DNA of 34,491 bases from Mesorhizobium tianshanense (GCF_007830515.1 NZ_VLKT01000065.1:1-34491), one strand, 5' to 3'; shown: positions 1 through 8,870, counted from the stretch's first letter. Translations and numbers: made by a program. The notes: generated by a model not told the origin, from the letters alone.

Positions 1-30
1 CTTGTGTCCGTTCGCGGTCGGAGAAGCGAG

Positions 31-440
31 TCACACACTGCGAACCCAGCAAAGGAGCGACCGGAATTTGAAGACATGCCCGTTTACAAGAAGCTCATTA
101 CGCTCGGCGTCGTCGGCCCAGCGGGTCGCCGGAGTCTGCAATGCGCTTGCCAACTTATTCGTGTTTTCGGAGTGCACCGTCTGTGGCGATTGCACGTTAG
201 GCGACATCGCCGAGCCACCCACGGATCTGGCATCGACCCGGTGAGCCAATGAGATATCCCGCGAAGCCAGCACCCTGTCCATGACGACGATTGTGTGTTC
301 TGCCGGAGTCTCGCGGCGTTCAGCAACACGAAGATCCAGATGACGGCTTTCAAGCCGCTGACGATCTTGCCGAGCACATCGGCGCGCTTACGCGGAAGTG
401 GCCCATTAAACGAAGAACAGCGTTCACGCGTTAAGCTCAT
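31..440 (-). pseudogene. Unrecognised ORF, possibly frameshifted
   Basis: I do not recognise this product. An ATG at 440 overlaps the end of the PIG-L gene by 17 bases, as in tightly packed operons. The frame begins MSLTRERC and carries one hydrophobic stretch (about residues 29-43, VIWIFVLLNAARL). From about position 290 that frame turns Arg/Cys/Trp-rich, as an out-of-frame read does, while another minus frame (running to 31) keeps a more natural composition, for example ALQTPATRWADDAERNELL. This suggests a frameshift near 280-300, as in the neighbouring PIG-L gene, but there is no family match to anchor the correct reading. It may instead be non-coding. Confidence 0.28.
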
Positions 441-1249
441 ATCGCGTGAACATCTCGTGGTCCCTCAGCAACCACTTCAGAAAATCGCCGCCACCTATGT
501 CCGCCAGGACAGGCCAGTCTTCTTGTCCCGCCGGCCGCTCCATCTGCGACCGGTGGGCTGCCAGCGCGTGACGTTTTACATCGATCACGTCGCCGACATA
601 GGCATTGGAGTTGAACATCCTGACGCCGCGCAGGCCGGCAAAGAGTCCGGACCATTTGCCGCAATGCGGTGCGATTGAGCCCAAGCGCGTCGTCGTGCAG
701 ACGAACCCACGGCCACTGACACCAATACCAGACGGGATATTCGAACACGGTCACGCGCCGGCCATACAGTTGAAGCGCGCCTCGCACGCCAAGATTGGTG
801 GCAACGTGGTCCGCAGGCGGCTCTTTCACGTGGGTGACGAACACGCTCTGTGGTTGCCAGGCGAAGAGCAACTGAGCGACCGCGTCTGCGATCTTGCCGA
901 CATGATGCTTTGCCATGCCGTCGGGAACACGCAGAAACCTAACCCGATCGGCCGAACCGCCGAACCGGCAAACCGCCTCGATCGCTTCGCCCTCACGGGT
1001 GATCCGCAGTGCCTCCATATCAACCCGATTTGAATGGGATGCCGAACCGTCGGTAACGAAAATAAACCGGACGTCGGCGCCCGAGTTGAGCTTCTTGCTG
1101 ACGACCCCCCCACATCCCAATGTCTCATCGTCGGGATGGGGTGCGATGATGACCGCCGACGCCTGCCAGTCGGCTACGTCGAATGGATGAGACCCCTTAC
1201 GCATCGCTTTATCGAGCATAGCACCAATCGTATGCCTGACGTCGCGCAT
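424..1249 (-). pseudogene. PIG-L (LmbE-like) family deacetylase, frameshifted
   Basis: The PIG-L/LmbE family are zinc-dependent N-deacetylases acting on amino sugars and related substrates. The signature APHPDDETLGCGG lies at about residues 36-48 (zinc ligands His38, Asp41) and a later ADHVATN segment supplies the usual third histidine region. The reading frame is good to about position 685. After that it becomes Arg/Cys-rich, while the next frame continues naturally (GSIAPHCGKWSGLF onward) and ends YELNA at 424. So one indel near 680-690 splits the gene. The metal-site residues lie before the shift and only the C-terminal third is affected. ATG 1249 is the longest start; ATGs at residues 11 and 16 are alternatives. 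It is divergent from rfbF, at the edge of the polysaccharide locus, so a sugar N-deacetylase role is plausible. A sequencing error cannot be excluded. Confidence 0.75.
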
Positions 1250-1334
1250 CGATGGTTCCGATCATCCCTTCTTCGGTGTGGTCCAGCCCCACCACGCATG
1301 CTAGCAAAAACGGTAAGTGGTTGGGGTGAGAACA

Positions 1335-2174
1335 ATGAAGGTAGGAATTCTTGCCGGCGGATTGGGAACGCGGCTAGCGGAAGAAACCGAGATCCGGCCG
1401 AAACCAATGGTCGAGATCGGGGCAAAGCCGATCCTTTGGCATATCATGATGCATTACTATGCCTACGGCCACCGCGATTTCGCCATCGCGTTGGGATACA
1501 AGGGCGAATACATCAAACGCTGGTTCAGCGACTATGTCGCATTCGATGGCAGCCTGACCGTCAACGCCGCATCGGGAAGCGTCAAGCGCCACTCAAGCTC
1601 GCTGCCTGATTGGTCCGTCGACCTTGTCGAGACGGGACTGAATACGCTGACGGGCGGCCGCATCAAACGCCTGATCGACTGGATGGGCGACGAGACGTTT
1701 ATGCTCACCTGGGGCGACGGCGTTTCGGACGTCAACCTTGATGACCTGATCGCCTTTCACAAATCGCATGGCAAGCTCGCAACGATGACGGCGGTGCGTC
1801 CGCCAGCACGCTATGGGCACATCGAATTCGATGGCAATCGCGTCGTCGACTTCACTGAAAAACCTCAGGCCTCGGAGGGTTGGATCAATGGTGCCTTCTT
1901 CGTGCTCGAGCCGGGCATAAAGGATTATATCGACGGCGACGATGTGATGTTCGAGCATGCGCCAATGCAGCGGCTCGCGGCTGACGGCCAGCTGATGGCA
2001 TATCGCCACGAATCCTTCTGGCAATGCATGGACACCATCCGCGAGAAGCATCTCCTTCAGAAATTATGGGACAGCGGGCAGGCGCCCTGGAAAACATGGG
2101 AATTGATCGATGAAAGTACTGGTTACAGGCCACCTCGGCTACATCGGTTCCGTCCTAACTCCGATGCTGCTTGA
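1335..2174 (+). CDS. rfbF: Glucose-1-phosphate cytidylyltransferase
   Basis: Makes CDP-glucose from CTP and glucose-1-phosphate, the entry to CDP-sugar pathways. The nucleotidyltransferase signature GGLGTRLAEET is at residues 8-18 with the usual RPKPMVEIG following, and WGDGVSDV at 126-133 provides metal-binding aspartates. The ATG at 1335 sits just after GGGGTGAG; an in-frame upstream start at 1317 would only add six residues. Family members normally end near the APWKTWE motif, which falls here at about residue 257. This protein runs about 22 residues further, so its gene overlaps the next one by 65 bases. It is first in a four-gene rightward run. No RfbG-type CDP-glucose 4,6-dehydratase is recognisable in the window. 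Confidence 0.93.
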   Translation: MKVGILAGGLGTRLAEETEIRPKPMVEIGAKPILWHIMMHYYAYGHRDFAIALGYKGEYIKRWFSDYVAFDGSLTVNAASGSVKRHSSSLPDWSVDLVETGLNTLTGGRIKRLIDWMGDETFMLTWGDGVSDVNLDDLIAFHKSHGKLATMTAVRPPARYGHIEFDGNRVVDFTEKPQASEGWINGAFFVLEPGIKDYIDGDDVMFEHAPMQRLAADGQLMAYRHESFWQCMDTIREKHLLQKLWDSGQAPWKTWELIDESTGYRPPRLHRFRPNSDAA

Positions 2175-3153
2175 ACGCGGCCATGATGTCACAGGTCTAG
2201 ACAGCGACATCTTCCGGTCATGCACCTTCGTGGGAACGTTGGCCGAAGTGCCAACGATCGAAAAAGACATCCGTGACATTGAGGTCGACGATGTCGCCGG
2301 CTTCGACGCGATCATCCATCTCGCCGGACTTTCGAACGATCCCTTGGGGGACTATCGGCCCCTGCTTACCGAGGAGATCAACTGCGGCGCTTCGGTAAGG
2401 CTTGCGCAGCTCGCCAAGACCGCCGGTGTCCAGCGGTTCCTGTACGCCTCCTCTTGCAGCAATTACGGCGCGGCAGGCGACAGCTTTCTGACTGAGGATG
2501 CTCCCTTCAACCCGGTTACGCCTTACGGCGTCTCAAAGGCGAATGTGGAGCGAGCGGTCGCGCCGATGGCCGATCAGTCATTCAGCCCGACATTCCTGCG
2601 TGCTTCCACAGCCTACGGCCTCTCGCCGCGCATCCGTTTCGACCTCGTGGTCAACAACCTGACGGCCTGGGCCTACACAACCGGTCTGGTCTACCTCAAA
2701 AGCGACGGGTCGCCATGGCGCCCGATCGTCCATGTGGAGGACATTGCGCTGGCCTATACCGCCGTCCTCGAAGCCGAGCGGGATTTGGTTCACAACGAGG
2801 CATTCAATGTCGGCTTGACCACGGAAAACTATCAGATCCGCGAGATCGCGGCCTTGGTCCAGGCGATCGTTCCCGGCAGCCGCGTGGAGTTCGCGCCCGA
2901 CGCCGGGCCAGACAAGCGGTGCTATCGTGTCGACTGCGCCTACATCGGTCGCCGCCTGCACGGATTTAAGCCGCAATGGACGGCGCGGCGCGGCATCGAA
3001 CAGCTCTATTCCACATTTCGCGCAGCAGGTCTCACAGTCGAGGATTTCGAGGGCGAGCGGTTCAAGCGCATCGCCCATGTGCAGAAGCTGATCCGGAACG
3101 GCGAACTGGATGCCGATCTGCGCCGCACGCCGCAATTGGCGATGGCGATTTGA
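2110..3153 (+). CDS. NAD(P)-dependent sugar epimerase/dehydratase (SDR)
   Basis: Extended short-chain dehydrogenase acting on a nucleotide sugar. The Rossmann nucleotide-binding motif TGHLGYIG is at residues 6-13, DIRDI near 53-57, the catalytic serine region YASSCSNYG at 112-120, and the YGVSK catalytic Tyr/Lys at 139-143. Length (347 aa) fits NDP-sugar epimerases and dehydratases. It starts inside the 3' end of rfbF (overlap 65 bases), implying coupled translation. Since it follows a CDP-glucose-forming enzyme and precedes two sugar C-methyltransferases, it may act on a CDP-sugar or on the ketosugar intermediate. Substrate and reaction (4,6-dehydration, epimerisation or reduction) cannot be read from sequence. 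Confidence 0.88.
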   Translation: MKVLVTGHLGYIGSVLTPMLLERGHDVTGLDSDIFRSCTFVGTLAEVPTIEKDIRDIEVDDVAGFDAIIHLAGLSNDPLGDYRPLLTEEINCGASVRLAQLAKTAGVQRFLYASSCSNYGAAGDSFLTEDAPFNPVTPYGVSKANVERAVAPMADQSFSPTFLRASTAYGLSPRIRFDLVVNNLTAWAYTTGLVYLKSDGSPWRPIVHVEDIALAYTAVLEAERDLVHNEAFNVGLTTENYQIREIAALVQAIVPGSRVEFAPDAGPDKRCYRVDCAYIGRRLHGFKPQWTARRGIEQLYSTFRAAGLTVEDFEGERFKRIAHVQKLIRNGELDADLRRTPQLAMAI

Positions 3154-3178
3154 GCAAACACAGTCAGGAGCCAAGGCC

Positions 3179-4426
3179 ATGATGATCGCTGGTGCGGCGT
3201 CGGTAACCGAGCAGGTCTGCCGATCTTGCGGCGGAAGCCACATCGATACGTTCCTGAAGCTCGGCACGACGCCGCTTGCCGATCGGCTTCCATCGAGCAT
3301 CGACGATGGCGAGGAGGAGCCGGTCTTTCCGCTCAATGTCGCCTTCTGTGGCGATTGCAGCCTGGTGCAGATCACGGAAACGGTGAACCCCAGGATCCTG
3401 TTTGCCGATGCCTATCCCTATTACTCCTCGTTCTCGCAAGCGCTGCTGCGGCATTCTCGAGACAACGTGCTCGATCTGATCGAACGCCGCGGCCTGAGCA
3501 CTGGGAGTTTCGTGATCGAGCTGGCAAGCAACGACGGTTATCTGCTGAAGAACTATGTCGAGGCGGGCATACAAGTGCTGGGTATCGACCCCGCCGATGG
3601 GCCTGCCGCCGCCGCCATAAAGGTCGGGGTGCCGACACGCCTAACGTTCTTCACGCGCGAACTGGCCGAGTCCCTTCGCCAAGAGGGCATAAGAGCCGAC
3701 GTGATCCACGCAAATAATGTGCTCGCCCATGTGGCCGACACCAATGGTTTTGTTTCAGGCATTGCACGGTTGCTCAAGGACGACGGCGTTGCGGTGCTCG
3801 AAGCGCCGTATGTCGAACCGATGATCGACCATTGCGAGTTCGATACGATCTACCACGAACACCTGTGCTATTTTTCAGTGACGGCATTGGACAAGCTGTT
3901 TCGGAGACATGGTCTTTATCTCAACGAGATAAAACACTTGTCGATCCATGGCGGGTCTATTCGCCTGTATGTCGAAAGGCAGGAACGTGTCGGCGAGAGC
4001 GTCACGAACCAGATCGCTCATGAAAAAGCCCGAGGGATCGATTCCATCGACTACTACCGCGATTTTTCCGCGACGGTCGACACGTTGAAAGTCGAGCTCT
4101 CCGCCCTGCTGCACCGGCTCAAAGCGACCGGCGCCTCGATCGCCGCCTACGGGGCGGCGGCCAAAGGCGCCACCTTGATCAACACGGTCGGTATCGGACG
4201 CGATCTCATTGATTTCGTCGTCGACCGCAACACCCACAAGCAGGGCAAGTACATGCCCGGTCAGAAAATTCCTATCCGCTCCACGGAGGCTCTGTTGGAG
4301 GCGCAGCCGGACTACGTGCTGGTGCTTGCCTGGAATTTCCTCGATGAGATCATGGCGCAGCAAACAGAATATCGGGCCAGGGGCGGAAAATTCATCGTTC
4401 CCGTGCCGACCCCGCGGATCGTGTGA
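3179..4426 (+). CDS. Class I SAM-dependent methyltransferase, sugar C-methyltransferase type
   Basis: Resembles TylC3/TcaB9-type NDP-ketosugar C-3-methyltransferases, which form branched-chain deoxysugars. Three parts are visible: an N-terminal zinc-binding domain (Cys14, Cys17, Cys57, Cys60), a SAM-binding domain (ELASNDGYLL at 114-123), and a C-terminal domain with YGAAAKG (324-330) followed by a DRNTHKQGK region. The YHEHLCYF segment (225-232) contains the Glu-His pair used in catalysis by TcaB9. ATG 3179 is chosen because GGAG lies just upstream; the frame is open from 3110, but that start overlaps the previous gene and lacks a ribosome site. The next gene begins at GTGA overlapping this stop. 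A substrate made by the preceding SDR is a reasonable inference. Confidence 0.9.
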   Translation: MMIAGAASVTEQVCRSCGGSHIDTFLKLGTTPLADRLPSSIDDGEEEPVFPLNVAFCGDCSLVQITETVNPRILFADAYPYYSSFSQALLRHSRDNVLDLIERRGLSTGSFVIELASNDGYLLKNYVEAGIQVLGIDPADGPAAAAIKVGVPTRLTFFTRELAESLRQEGIRADVIHANNVLAHVADTNGFVSGIARLLKDDGVAVLEAPYVEPMIDHCEFDTIYHEHLCYFSVTALDKLFRRHGLYLNEIKHLSIHGGSIRLYVERQERVGESVTNQIAHEKARGIDSIDYYRDFSATVDTLKVELSALLHRLKATGASIAAYGAAAKGATLINTVGIGRDLIDFVVDRNTHKQGKYMPGQKIPIRSTEALLEAQPDYVLVLAWNFLDEIMAQQTEYRARGGKFIVPVPTPRIV

Positions 4427-5643
4427 CCGTGCTGGTCCGAAGCGCTGCCCGCGCCGAAGCGCGTGACCCGCTGACGAATTCGAGGCGGCTTCGCGTCGAT
4501 TGTCCGGTCTGCCGGCAGCAGGATTTGCTGCATTCCGTTTCCTTCGACGCGCTGCCGGTGTCGTGCAACTCGCTGCACCCTGACGCGAACTCGGCCGTCG
4601 CCGCACAGACCGGCCAATTCGCCCTCGCGTTTTGCCGCAGTTGCGAACATTTTTTCAACGCCGCGTTCGAAGACGACCGGATCGGCTATACGCAGGATTA
4701 CGAGAACTCGCTGCATTTTTCGCCGCGCTTCGCCGCCTTCGCGCAGGACCTCGCGGAACGCCTGTCCACTGCTTACGCCCTTAAGGGAAAATTGGCCGTG
4801 GACGTCGGTTGCGGCAAGGGTGATTTCCTCAAGCGGCTCTGCTCGGCCAGCGGCGCCAGGGGGATCGGCTTCGACAGGAGCTTCGAAGACAATCGTGGTG
4901 AGAACGTCGCCGGCGTGGAATTCATCAATGACTGGTTCGGCGATGCCTATCCGGACGTCAGGCCCGACTTCGTTTCCTGCCGTCACGTCCTGGAGCACAT
5001 AGCTGAGCCGATCGCCTTCCTGCAGGGGCTTCGGTCCCATCCAGGCGTTGAGCCCAGCACGGTATTTTACATCGAGGTGCCCAATGCGCTCTATACACTG
5101 CGCGACATGGGAATCTGGGACCTGATCTACGAGCACATCTCCTACTTTACGCCGCACTCGCTGCGCGCGGCGATGGAGACAGCAGGCTTCGAGGTGCTGG
5201 ACGAAGGCGAGTCGTTCGGCGGCCAGTACCTTTTCATCGAAGCAAAACCTCGCGAAACCGGGATGACGGCCGATTTTTCAGAAACGGGGAAGATCGAAGC
5301 GTTGGTCCGCCGCTTCGACCAAACATACCGCGACAAGGTCGCCTGGTGGCGCGATTACCTCCTGGAACGGGATCCGGGTCAGACTGTTGTCTGGGGTGCG
5401 GGATCAAAGGGGGTCACCTTCGTCAACGTCGTTCCCGGAGGCGCGCGGATAAGCGCTCTGGTCGACGTCAATCCGCACAAGCAAGGGCGATTTGCTCCAG
5501 GCACCGGGACACCTGTGGTTGGGCCGGAGAGCCTGCGCGGCAGGCCCTTGCGGTCGATCATCGTGATGAATCCGCTCTATCGGGACGAGGTTGCCCTGGC
5601 GGCGAACAAGCTTGGATTGGCGCCGGATATCATCGTGGCATGA
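4423..5643 (+). CDS. Class I SAM-dependent methyltransferase, sugar C-methyltransferase type (second copy)
   Basis: Same three-part architecture as the preceding gene but a diverged paralogue: cysteines at 27, 30, 71 and 74, SAM motif DVGCGKGDF at 127-135, the IYEHISYF catalytic segment near 235-242, and C-terminal WGAGSKG at 324-330 with a VDVNPHKQGRF stretch. It is closer in layout to the leftward copy at 7650-8870 than to its immediate neighbour: both are 406 aa and both end with an IIVMNPLYRDEV or VIVMNPIYLNEV type motif. The start is GTG at 4423, overlapping the upstream stop by four bases (GTGA), a strong coupling signal. The 3' end overlaps the convergent DUF707-like gene by 14 bases. 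It may methylate a second sugar or position. Confidence 0.9.
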   Translation: MTVLVRSAARAEARDPLTNSRRLRVDCPVCRQQDLLHSVSFDALPVSCNSLHPDANSAVAAQTGQFALAFCRSCEHFFNAAFEDDRIGYTQDYENSLHFSPRFAAFAQDLAERLSTAYALKGKLAVDVGCGKGDFLKRLCSASGARGIGFDRSFEDNRGENVAGVEFINDWFGDAYPDVRPDFVSCRHVLEHIAEPIAFLQGLRSHPGVEPSTVFYIEVPNALYTLRDMGIWDLIYEHISYFTPHSLRAAMETAGFEVLDEGESFGGQYLFIEAKPRETGMTADFSETGKIEALVRRFDQTYRDKVAWWRDYLLERDPGQTVVWGAGSKGVTFVNVVPGGARISALVDVNPHKQGRFAPGTGTPVVGPESLRGRPLRSIIVMNPLYRDEVALAANKLGLAPDIIVA

Positions 5644-6619
5644 GCTGGCGAACCGCCCCTTGCGGCTGACGGCCTGGCTTTCCGACTCCATCGACGTCGA
5701 TCCGCTGCAGGTTGAGCGGCCTCAGCCAGCAATGTCGCGTATAATCGGTCGACCGACGCATAAACTGTCTCCAATCGAGTGGCGTCCTGAACAGCGCCCG
5801 CCAAAGCAACAGGGAGTTAAGCCCGATCAAAAATCGGGACCGTATGAGCTGCCCGCTCCGGTCGACTGCCGCATAAGTTACAAACCCGCGAAACGTAGCG
5901 CCGAACCTCTTCAACACTGCCTTGACCTGTACGTCGTAGCGCTCGTTGGCTGCGAAGCCTTGGAGCGACTTTGTTGTGCCGACCGGCCGCGTGTGTCTAA
6001 CAACGACGTCGTCAACTATGGCGTAACGCAGCCAAGGCATGTCAGTCAGGCGGGTCCACAGAAGGTCTATTCCCGTCTCGTAGCCGAGCCCGAACAATTT
6101 CAACGCGGCCTGCAGGCACCTGGCGCTGAACACCGGACACATCATTTCGACCGTGTTGGTATATCGCAACAAGTATCGCTTGCCGCTGACAAGCGTCGCG
6201 GCATAGGAGAAATAGCTATCCAATGAAAGCGCTGGCTGAAAAAGATCGAGTTTATATTGTCGACCGATTGCAAACAGACGATTCAAATCCAGTTTCGTCG
6301 TCTCAATGTCATCGTCGATCAATGCAATGAAATCATATCTCGTCACAATTTCAGGGTAACTTTGAAACAAGGCATGATACCCTGCGATCTTGCGCCCAGG
6401 CAGAAACACGCTCAAATCGTTTTGACCATGGGAAACGCCAGGCTCGTAGGCGGCGACGAGAAGATCGAAGTCGGCTTCGCCCGCCCCCTCGGTCCAGCCG
6501 GCATGCAAAGAGCCACGCCCCGCCCGGACGATCACCAGATTTCTCTTGCTCGAACCCTGCGGCAATAGCTGGGAGGCGGACGCTCCTGCGGCCGCGGGCG
6601 CGACTTGGCGACGGTTCAT
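5630..6619 (-). CDS. DUF707-like putative glycosyltransferase
   Basis: Looks like the DUF707 family, which has a GT-A-like layout. RNLVIVRAGRGSLHAGW (about 26-42) matches the family N-terminus (LVVVRAG..SLH). FIALIDDDIET near 98-107 contains a DDD motif (102-104) typical of metal/nucleotide-sugar binding in GT-A folds. There is no membrane segment, so it should be cytoplasmic. The ATG at 6619 has GGAGG seven bases upstream. It is last of four leftward genes (GT4, methyltransferase, GT2, this one), which fits a role adding a sugar to the repeat unit. No DUF707 activity is established as far as I know, so glycosyl transfer is inference from motif and context. The 3' end overlaps the convergent methyltransferase gene by 14 bases. 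Confidence 0.72.
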   Translation of the reverse strand: MNRRQVAPAAAGASASQLLPQGSSKRNLVIVRAGRGSLHAGWTEGAGEADFDLLVAAYEPGVSHGQNDLSVFLPGRKIAGYHALFQSYPEIVTRYDFIALIDDDIETTKLDLNRLFAIGRQYKLDLFQPALSLDSYFSYAATLVSGKRYLLRYTNTVEMMCPVFSARCLQAALKLFGLGYETGIDLLWTRLTDMPWLRYAIVDDVVVRHTRPVGTTKSLQGFAANERYDVQVKAVLKRFGATFRGFVTYAAVDRSGQLIRSRFLIGLNSLLLWRALFRTPLDWRQFMRRSTDYTRHCWLRPLNLQRIDVDGVGKPGRQPQGAVRQLMPR

Positions 6620-6660
6620 TCAAAGGCCTCCGGCGGATCCTCGCACCAGATCACTCGTTT

Positions 6661-7620
6661 CTAGCCAGGAGAGCGGCCCGAGACGGCATGAATGCGTCTC
6701 AGGGCTCCCAGGCCGGCGCCGCGCAGCTTGCTACGAAGCTGCGGAGAAACAACGCCTACAGCTTCCAGGCAGAATCTCGCAACGAGCAGTGGATCCAGGA
6801 TCCATGCAAGCAGATGAAGGAGTGTGCTACCCAGCGGTGCCGTCCCCCTGTGCCGATAGGCGATCGCGACGAGGTGTTTTACCCGCGTCGACAATTCGAA
6901 AGCGTTCGCGGTGGAGCCATCCGGATTTTGCCAAGCCAACCGTTCGGCGCTTGGCAATCGCACCGAACGCGTCGGATGGTCACGGCTGTAGAGTATCGCG
7001 TTGGGCGCGTGGACAAACGGCCCGAGAATGGCCATCTCGGCCAAAAGCGCGCAATCGGACCCATAATAAGGCTCATGCAAAGTGGTTTTGAGCAGACAAT
7101 CCCGGCGCCAAAGGCCAAACATCGCCGCATCCCATCCGTGCGCGGCAACCATCAGCCGGAAGCGGGACGCGGGCGAAGATCCTCCCATATCCGGCAGCAC
7201 CCGTTCGACATAGGAAGTGTGCTGTCCGGTCTCGTCGATTCCCAGCAAGCGCGGATAGGCAATGACGTGGCCGGCGTTATCGTCGAGCGCACGCACGCAG
7301 TCCGTCAGGAAACCACGGTCCAGGACGTCATCGTGCGCGCACCACTTGAAATATGTGCCCGAGCTCAATTCGAAAGCGCGATTGAAATTGGCCGCGGCGC
7401 CCAGGTTGCGTGCGTTTCGAACATAGCGGATGCGCTTGTCCCGCAGCGCGATTTCCAGGCATATATCGGCTGTCCTGTCTGTCGAAGCATTGTCGGTGAT
7501 GACGAGTTCGAAATCATCGAAGTCCTGCTCAAGGATCGACTGGATCGCCTCGGAGACGAAATTCTCGCCATTGTAAACGGGCAGACCAAGGGATACTCGG
7601 GGTGACTTGGAATGTTCCAT
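6661..7620 (-). CDS. Family 2 glycosyltransferase
   Basis: A GT-A glycosyltransferase, expected to transfer a sugar from a nucleotide donor onto the lipid-linked repeat unit at the cytoplasmic face. The N-terminus VSLGLPVYNGENFVSEAI (9-26) is the classical GT2 opening. VITDNASTDRT (40-50) holds the first acidic site and WCAHDDVL (93-100) the DxD-equivalent HDD. The second half contains a GSDCALLAEMA segment that may carry the catalytic base. The C-terminal 80 residues are moderately hydrophobic (LLHLLAWILDPLLVARF), possibly a membrane-associating segment. It is third in the leftward operon, 29 bases from the methyltransferase gene at 7650 and 41 bases from the DUF707-like gene. Donor and acceptor are unknown. 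Confidence 0.9.
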   Translation of the reverse strand: MEHSKSPRVSLGLPVYNGENFVSEAIQSILEQDFDDFELVITDNASTDRTADICLEIALRDKRIRYVRNARNLGAAANFNRAFELSSGTYFKWCAHDDVLDRGFLTDCVRALDDNAGHVIAYPRLLGIDETGQHTSYVERVLPDMGGSSPASRFRLMVAAHGWDAAMFGLWRRDCLLKTTLHEPYYGSDCALLAEMAILGPFVHAPNAILYSRDHPTRSVRLPSAERLAWQNPDGSTANAFELSTRVKHLVAIAYRHRGTAPLGSTLLHLLAWILDPLLVARFCLEAVGVVSPQLRSKLRGAGLGALRRIHAVSGRSPG

Positions 7621-7649
7621 TTTCCGGCTTCTTCTTGACGAGAGTGCGA

Positions 7650-8870
7650 TCAGACCGCGATGATTTCCGGTCGCAGGCCCAGCGCATTCAAGGATTGCGC
7701 CACTTCATTCAGGTATATCGGGTTCATGACGATGACGAGGTCAGGCGGCGTGTCCAAGAGGTCGCCTGGCGCGATCACCGGGTGTCCGGTTCCGGGCGTA
7801 AACTTGCCTTGCTTGTAAGGGTTGATGTCGACTGCTGCCCACACTTCGTCTCCAAGCTGCAACGTCGTCAGGAACGACACTGCCTTGCTCCCGCCGCCCC
7901 ACAGGACGACCCGCCGGCCGGCGGCGTATGCGGCGCGGATGCGCTCCTGCCAGAAATCCTGAACCGCACGCACGCGGGCGGGAAAGGTTTCCGCCAAACG
8001 GCGCATCTCTTCCAGATCGTGCTCGAGCGGTAGTCTCGGTGCCGTCGGGCCTGCTGACGGCCGGGCGTACTGAACAATGTACTGGTCGTCATAGACGAGT
8101 TCCAGGTCGGTAACGTCGAACCCTTCCTGGCGAAACAGTCGTGCGTGCGTACCGGGGCTGAAATAGGAACAATGCTCGTAGTAAATGTCCCAGAACGCAC
8201 TTTCCACGAGCACGCGTTTTGCATCCGGCGTTTCGAAGACGACCCAATCTTCGGTCCTTTCACCGATCATCTTTCGGATCAGCCGCACGAAAGTCGACAC
8301 GGACCCTATGTGTTCGAGCGTGTGGCGACAAAGGACCGTGTCCGCTTGGAGATGCTGGTAATCTGGTCCGAAAAAATCGACGATCATCTGAATGTCGCCG
8401 TAGTCCTCATTGCGTCCTTTGTCGGCTCGATAACCTGGGTCGATGCCGAGCCCGGTGGCGCCGCCGGCCATGCAAAGTTCGCGGAGAAATTCGCCCTTGC
8501 CGCAGCCGATCTCCAACACGTGCTTGCCGACTATCGCACATTTCTGTGCAATCTCATGTGCAAGTCCCTTCGCGAAATTGTTGAAAGTGCTCGAAAAATG
8601 CTGGGATTCCTCAAAATTGGTCGAGTAGCCCATGACCGCCTCGTCAAAGGCCCTGTTGAATATGAACCCGCATGCTTCACAAAATGCGAGGTCAAGGTCG
8701 CGACGAGGAAAAGCATGGGCTTCCTGGGCCGAGCTAAGCAGGACGCAGCTATGCACCGGGATGGATTCGACCCTGTAGATCGACCGGCTAACGGGCGCCG
8801 AGCAGCACGGACACGAAGTCGGTTGAAGCGTTTTGGCGTTGCTGGCCATGTGGAGGTCAAATGCATTCAT
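7650..8870 (-). CDS. Class I SAM-dependent methyltransferase, sugar C-methyltransferase type (third copy)
   Basis: Third protein in the window with the TylC3/TcaB9-like layout. Zinc cysteines CPCC (20-23) and CEAC (64-67), SAM motif LEIGCGKGEF (119-128), IYYEHCSYF around 229-237 with the Glu-His pair, C-terminal WGGGSKA (324-330) and VDINPYKQGKF. It is most like the 4423-5643 protein, though on the opposite strand in a different operon. The ATG at 8870 overlaps the upstream GT4 stop as ATGA, so the two are translationally coupled. Three such enzymes in one locus suggest more than one C-methylated sugar, or that some copies act on other positions. Confidence 0.9.
   Translation of the reverse strand: MNAFDLHMASNAKTLQPTSCPCCSAPVSRSIYRVESIPVHSCVLLSSAQEAHAFPRRDLDLAFCEACGFIFNRAFDEAVMGYSTNFEESQHFSSTFNNFAKGLAHEIAQKCAIVGKHVLEIGCGKGEFLRELCMAGGATGLGIDPGYRADKGRNEDYGDIQMIVDFFGPDYQHLQADTVLCRHTLEHIGSVSTFVRLIRKMIGERTEDWVVFETPDAKRVLVESAFWDIYYEHCSYFSPGTHARLFRQEGFDVTDLELVYDDQYIVQYARPSAGPTAPRLPLEHDLEEMRRLAETFPARVRAVQDFWQERIRAAYAAGRRVVLWGGGSKAVSFLTTLQLGDEVWAAVDINPYKQGKFTPGTGHPVIAPGDLLDTPPDLVIVMNPIYLNEVAQSLNALGLRPEIIAV

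Noticed and set aside
1..252. Overlapping plus-strand frames at the left edge
   Set aside because: They are out of context, without ribosome sites or motifs, and lie opposite the more plausible minus frames.
2578..3375. 265-codon minus frame across the SDR and methyltransferase genes
   Set aside because: It spans two well-supported plus-strand genes, has no motif and is a codon-phase shadow.
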